Source of the DNA: Acidimicrobiia bacterium
GTDB taxonomy: Bacteria > Actinomycetota > Acidimicrobiia > UBA5794 > UBA11373
Reading direction: 5' to 3'
Length of the DNA: 6,857 nt
Assembly: GCA_025456165.1 (NCBI GenBank)
Contig: JALOLI010000073.1
Location: 1 to 6,857, forward strand
The notes under the pieces were generated by a model that did no database searches, was not told the origin of the DNA, and saw only the letters and a list, made by a program, of their open reading frames with translations. Of the stretch, positions 5,277 through 6,857 are shown piece after piece. The first letter of the stretch is position 1; each line of letters opens with the position of its first letter. The translations under genes and the position numbers were made by a program.

Positions 5277-6361
5277 GCGACGACGCCCTGCGCGAGGTGC
5301 TGCGCTCCCCGCTGGATGATCCGCCCTCCCGCCTCCGCCGCGAGCGACGCTCCGTGGACGCGCCTCCCCGGCCGGCCGAGGCCGGCGAGGACGCCCTGCG
5401 CGAGGTGCTGCGCTCGCCTCTCGACGATCCCCCGCCCGATCGACGAAGGGCCTGGGCAGCCCTGGGCGCCCTGGTCGCCGCCGCGGGTTGCGGGTTCGGC
5501 GCCACGGTCGGGATCCGGGCCCTCGCCCCCGGCGAGACCGCCGACACCCCGGCGACGACGACCACCCTGCCCGCCACCGCGATGACCCTCCCCGGCCCCG
5601 CCGTCCTCGGAGAGGTCGAAGCCCAGGCTCTAGCCGCCTTCCGCCAGGGTGGACGGCTGTACCTGGTGGTGACGACGACGATCCTTCCCGGCGACGACGC
5701 CACCGAGGTCGGCGGCACGCCCAGCGCCCACTGGGTGCTGCGCCTCGGCGACGGTGCCCTGGTGGTGGCCACCGCCGAGTACCTTCAGCACGCGGCTCCG
5801 GGAGTCTTCACTCTCGAGTTCCCCGACACCGACATCTCCGGCGGGGTGGAGTTGCTGGCCTACCCGGCGGCCGACGTCTTGGAGCAGGCCTTCCACACCA
5901 GTCTCGACTCCGCCCAGTTCCCGTGGGCGGGTCTCACGGCCGGCACCTCCTATCGCCTCGGCGGCGAGACGATCGTCGTGGACCGGGTGCGTCTCGACGA
6001 TGCCGGTGGCGAGATCATCTGGCACCTCGTCGGGGGCACCAATGCCCGAGCCGTGGTCGATGCCGGAGCCACCTATTCCGAGCTCGACGCCGGCCCACAG
6101 GCAATCGTGTCGGAACGCGACCTGCCGACGGGGTGGCTGGTGGCCGCCGCCGGCGCCGACCTGGCCACCCGATCCGGCGGTGTTCACCTGTTCCGCCTCG
6201 ACGACGCGCTCAACCCCAGCCCCCGCAGCCGCTTCGCCGGGGACCCGGAACGCGCCGTGGCGGTGGAGCAACTCGACCTGGCGATCACCGTGCGGCTCTA
6301 CGTCTACGCTGCCGAGCCGGTGGTGATCCCGGTGCACCTGCAGGTCGCGACGGAGGGGTGA
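5273..6361 (+). CDS. membrane-anchored protein with duplicated cytoplasmic motif and beta-rich outer domain
   Basis: A 362-residue protein not recognised at family level. Residues 1-59 form a charged, presumably cytoplasmic tail with two copies of DALREVLRSPLDDPP (4-18 and 40-54) and arginine clusters (20-26, 57-59). One hydrophobic segment (60-84) follows, then a Thr/Pro/Ala linker (88-110), and an outer domain (111-362) rich in probable strands such as RLYLVVTTT, HWVLRLG, GVFTLEFP and ITVRLYVYAAEP. Arginines before the helix predict N-in, C-out topology. The ATG overlaps the upstream stop in ATGA, and GGAGGGGG (5258-5265) lies seven bases before it. The tail of charged helical motifs resembles in style the N-terminal regions of actinobacterial anti-sigma-like membrane proteins, which is only an inference; no sigma factor gene is adjacent here. 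It probably works with the preceding protein. Confidence 0.82.
   Translation: MSDDALREVLRSPLDDPPSRLRRERRSVDAPPRPAEAGEDALREVLRSPLDDPPPDRRRAWAALGALVAAAGCGFGATVGIRALAPGETADTPATTTTLPATAMTLPGPAVLGEVEAQALAAFRQGGRLYLVVTTTILPGDDATEVGGTPSAHWVLRLGDGALVVATAEYLQHAAPGVFTLEFPDTDISGGVELLAYPAADVLEQAFHTSLDSAQFPWAGLTAGTSYRLGGETIVVDRVRLDDAGGEIIWHLVGGTNARAVVDAGATYSELDAGPQAIVSERDLPTGWLVAAAGADLATRSGGVHLFRLDDALNPSPRSRFAGDPERAVAVEQLDLAITVRLYVYAAEPVVIPVHLQVATEG
5282..5326 (+). repeat. first copy of a 15-codon coding repeat (108-bp period)
   Basis: Encodes DALREVLRSPLDDPP at residues 4-18 of the anchored protein. Bases 5282-5307 are identical to 5390-5415; the remaining codons differ from the second copy only at synonymous positions. 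Confidence 0.9.
5390..5434 (+). repeat. second copy of the 15-codon coding repeat
   Basis: Encodes the same 15 residues (40-54), exactly 36 codons after the first copy. Six of the 15 codons differ from copy one, all silently. The segment between the copies (19-39) is basic and proline-rich, and the copies lie just before the membrane helix. Confidence 0.9.
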
Positions 6362-6371
6362 GCCGGGCTCA
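6359..6371. repeat. 13-bp palindrome over the operon's stop codon
   Basis: TGAGCC-G-GGCTCA is a perfect 6-bp inverted repeat around one base, beginning at the TGA stop. As RNA it could only form a short stem, and no T-run follows, so it is at best a weak terminator or a protein site. Confidence 0.3.
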
Positions 6372-6568
6372 GGTGTGGTCGGGGCAGGGTGGGGTGGCGC
6401 GCGAATCTGTCGCCAGAGGCCAGCTCACCCAGTGCGCGGTGCCCGCAGTGGCATCGCCGCCGTGGTACGCGACTCGACATGCAGAGCCGCCACTTCCCGA
6501 GGCACAGAACCATCGCAGAGCTCTTCGCCTTCCGGCTGGAGACCGGGTGATAGCCTCCCACTGGCGCC
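6362..6568. other. 207-bp intergenic region, apparently non-coding
   Basis: I see no convincing gene here. Open frames on both strands give Arg/Pro/Ala-rich products without motifs or ribosome sites. The region holds a G-rich tract (6381-6397), part of the palindrome over the preceding stop, and a possible -10 sequence TAGCCT (6551-6556). That sequence lies 12 bases before the methyltransferase ATG, which would give a very short leader. Confidence 0.5.
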
Positions 6569-6857
6569 ATGCCAGGCCACGAGCATGAACCCTGGAGCGG
6601 GTGGAAAGCGAGGGTCTACGCGCTCGTCCACCGCAGTTCAGCTCCCAGCCGCGCCGTTGCCCAGTGGGCTCATCTTCAACCTGGCATGCAGGTCGTCGAC
6701 ATCGGCTGCGGGCCCGGGGCAGCGGCAATCGCCGCTGCCCCCCTCGTGCGGCAAGGCGTTGTGGTCGGTGTCGATCCTTCTCCACAGCTCGTCCGGATCG
6801 CCAGCCGGCGCGCTCGCCGCTTCGAGAACGTTCACTTCCAAGTAGGCACGGCCGAGG
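6569..6857 (+). CDS. class I SAM-dependent methyltransferase, N-terminal part (cut by window edge)
   Basis: The first 96 residues of a cytoplasmic class I methyltransferase. Motif I is VVDIGCGPG (42-50), the glycine-rich loop that binds S-adenosylmethionine. The acidic residue at the end of the next strand is Asp69 in VVVGVDPSPQLV (64-75), and VHFQVGTAE (88-96) leads into the region that normally contacts the adenine. The start is the ATG at 6569: an in-frame TAG lies 18 bases upstream and the next ATG is at residue 40. No Shine-Dalgarno sequence precedes it, so it may be translated from a near-leaderless transcript. Codon use is unusual for the window: 27 of 96 codons end in A or T. The substrate cannot be told, since substrate-binding parts lie beyond the edge. 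It is unlikely to belong to the upstream operon, given the 207-bp gap. Confidence 0.9.
   Translation, partial: MPGHEHEPWSGWKARVYALVHRSSAPSRAVAQWAHLQPGMQVVDIGCGPGAAAIAAAPLVRQGVVVGVDPSPQLVRIASRRARRFENVHFQVGTAE
6716..6741. repeat. 11-bp perfect hairpin inside the methyltransferase gene
   Basis: GGGGCAGCGGC (6716-6726) and GCCGCTGCCCC (6731-6741) are exact inverse complements around the loop AATC. It lies directly after the SAM-binding motif, in the part encoding GAAAIAAAP. As RNA it would be a very stable stem-loop. Confidence 0.7.

Noticed and set aside
6304..6570. Minus-strand 88-residue open frame before the methyltransferase
   Set aside because: It has no ribosome site, overlaps the end of the anchored-protein gene and the methyltransferase start, and its Cys/Arg/His-rich product shows no motif.
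6358..6588. Plus-strand GTG frame overlapping the operon's stop codon, as a third operon gene
   Set aside because: GTGA overlap looks suggestive, but the 76-residue product is Arg/Ala/Pro-rich without structure, has no matching ribosome site and runs into the methyltransferase start.

Overview
The window is a very GC-rich bacterial chromosome segment. Nearly all codons in the central genes end in G or C, GTG and TTG starts are used alongside ATG, neighbouring genes overlap by 1-20 bases, and at least one promoter looks leaderless. This fits a high-GC actinomycete (Actinomycetota, possibly an uncultured or environmental lineage), but no marker gene fixes the taxon. No rRNA, tRNA, CRISPR array, transposase or integrase was seen.

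Layout. Positions 1-271 (minus) hold the N-terminal part of an ABC-transporter ATPase cut by the window edge. A 114-bp divergent promoter region separates it from a plus-strand ABC export operon: an ATPase (386-1318) and two paralogous six-helix ABC-2 type permeases (1315-2097 and 2099-2875). The operon is tightly coupled, with a 4-base overlap and then a 1-base gap. The ATPase lacks about nine residues just before its Walker A motif, compared with the divergent neighbour. Convergent to this operon is a minus-strand cassette of three small unrecognised genes (3695-3480 soluble; 3499-3239 and 3239-2913 membrane). Upstream of it, also on the minus strand, is a thioredoxin-fold protein of the PRX_like1 type (4388-3816).

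The thioredoxin-like gene is divergent from a plus-strand two-gene operon (4473-5276 and 5273-6361). Both products have one predicted N-terminal membrane anchor, a Thr/Ala-rich linker and a beta-rich outer domain of unknown function. The second carries two copies of a 15-residue cytoplasmic motif that are identical in protein although half of the DNA has drifted synonymously. After a 207-bp non-coding stretch, a class I SAM-dependent methyltransferase begins at 6569 and runs off the end. Its codon use is clearly less GC-rich than that of the other genes.

How the genes work together. The ATPase and two permeases should form one exporter with a heterodimeric membrane part; its substrate cannot be told. 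The two anchored proteins are probably partners of each other. The remaining genes show no obvious pathway link. The least familiar parts are the two-gene anchored-protein operon with its duplicated motif and the three-gene small-protein cassette. Neither can be called a new system from sequence alone.
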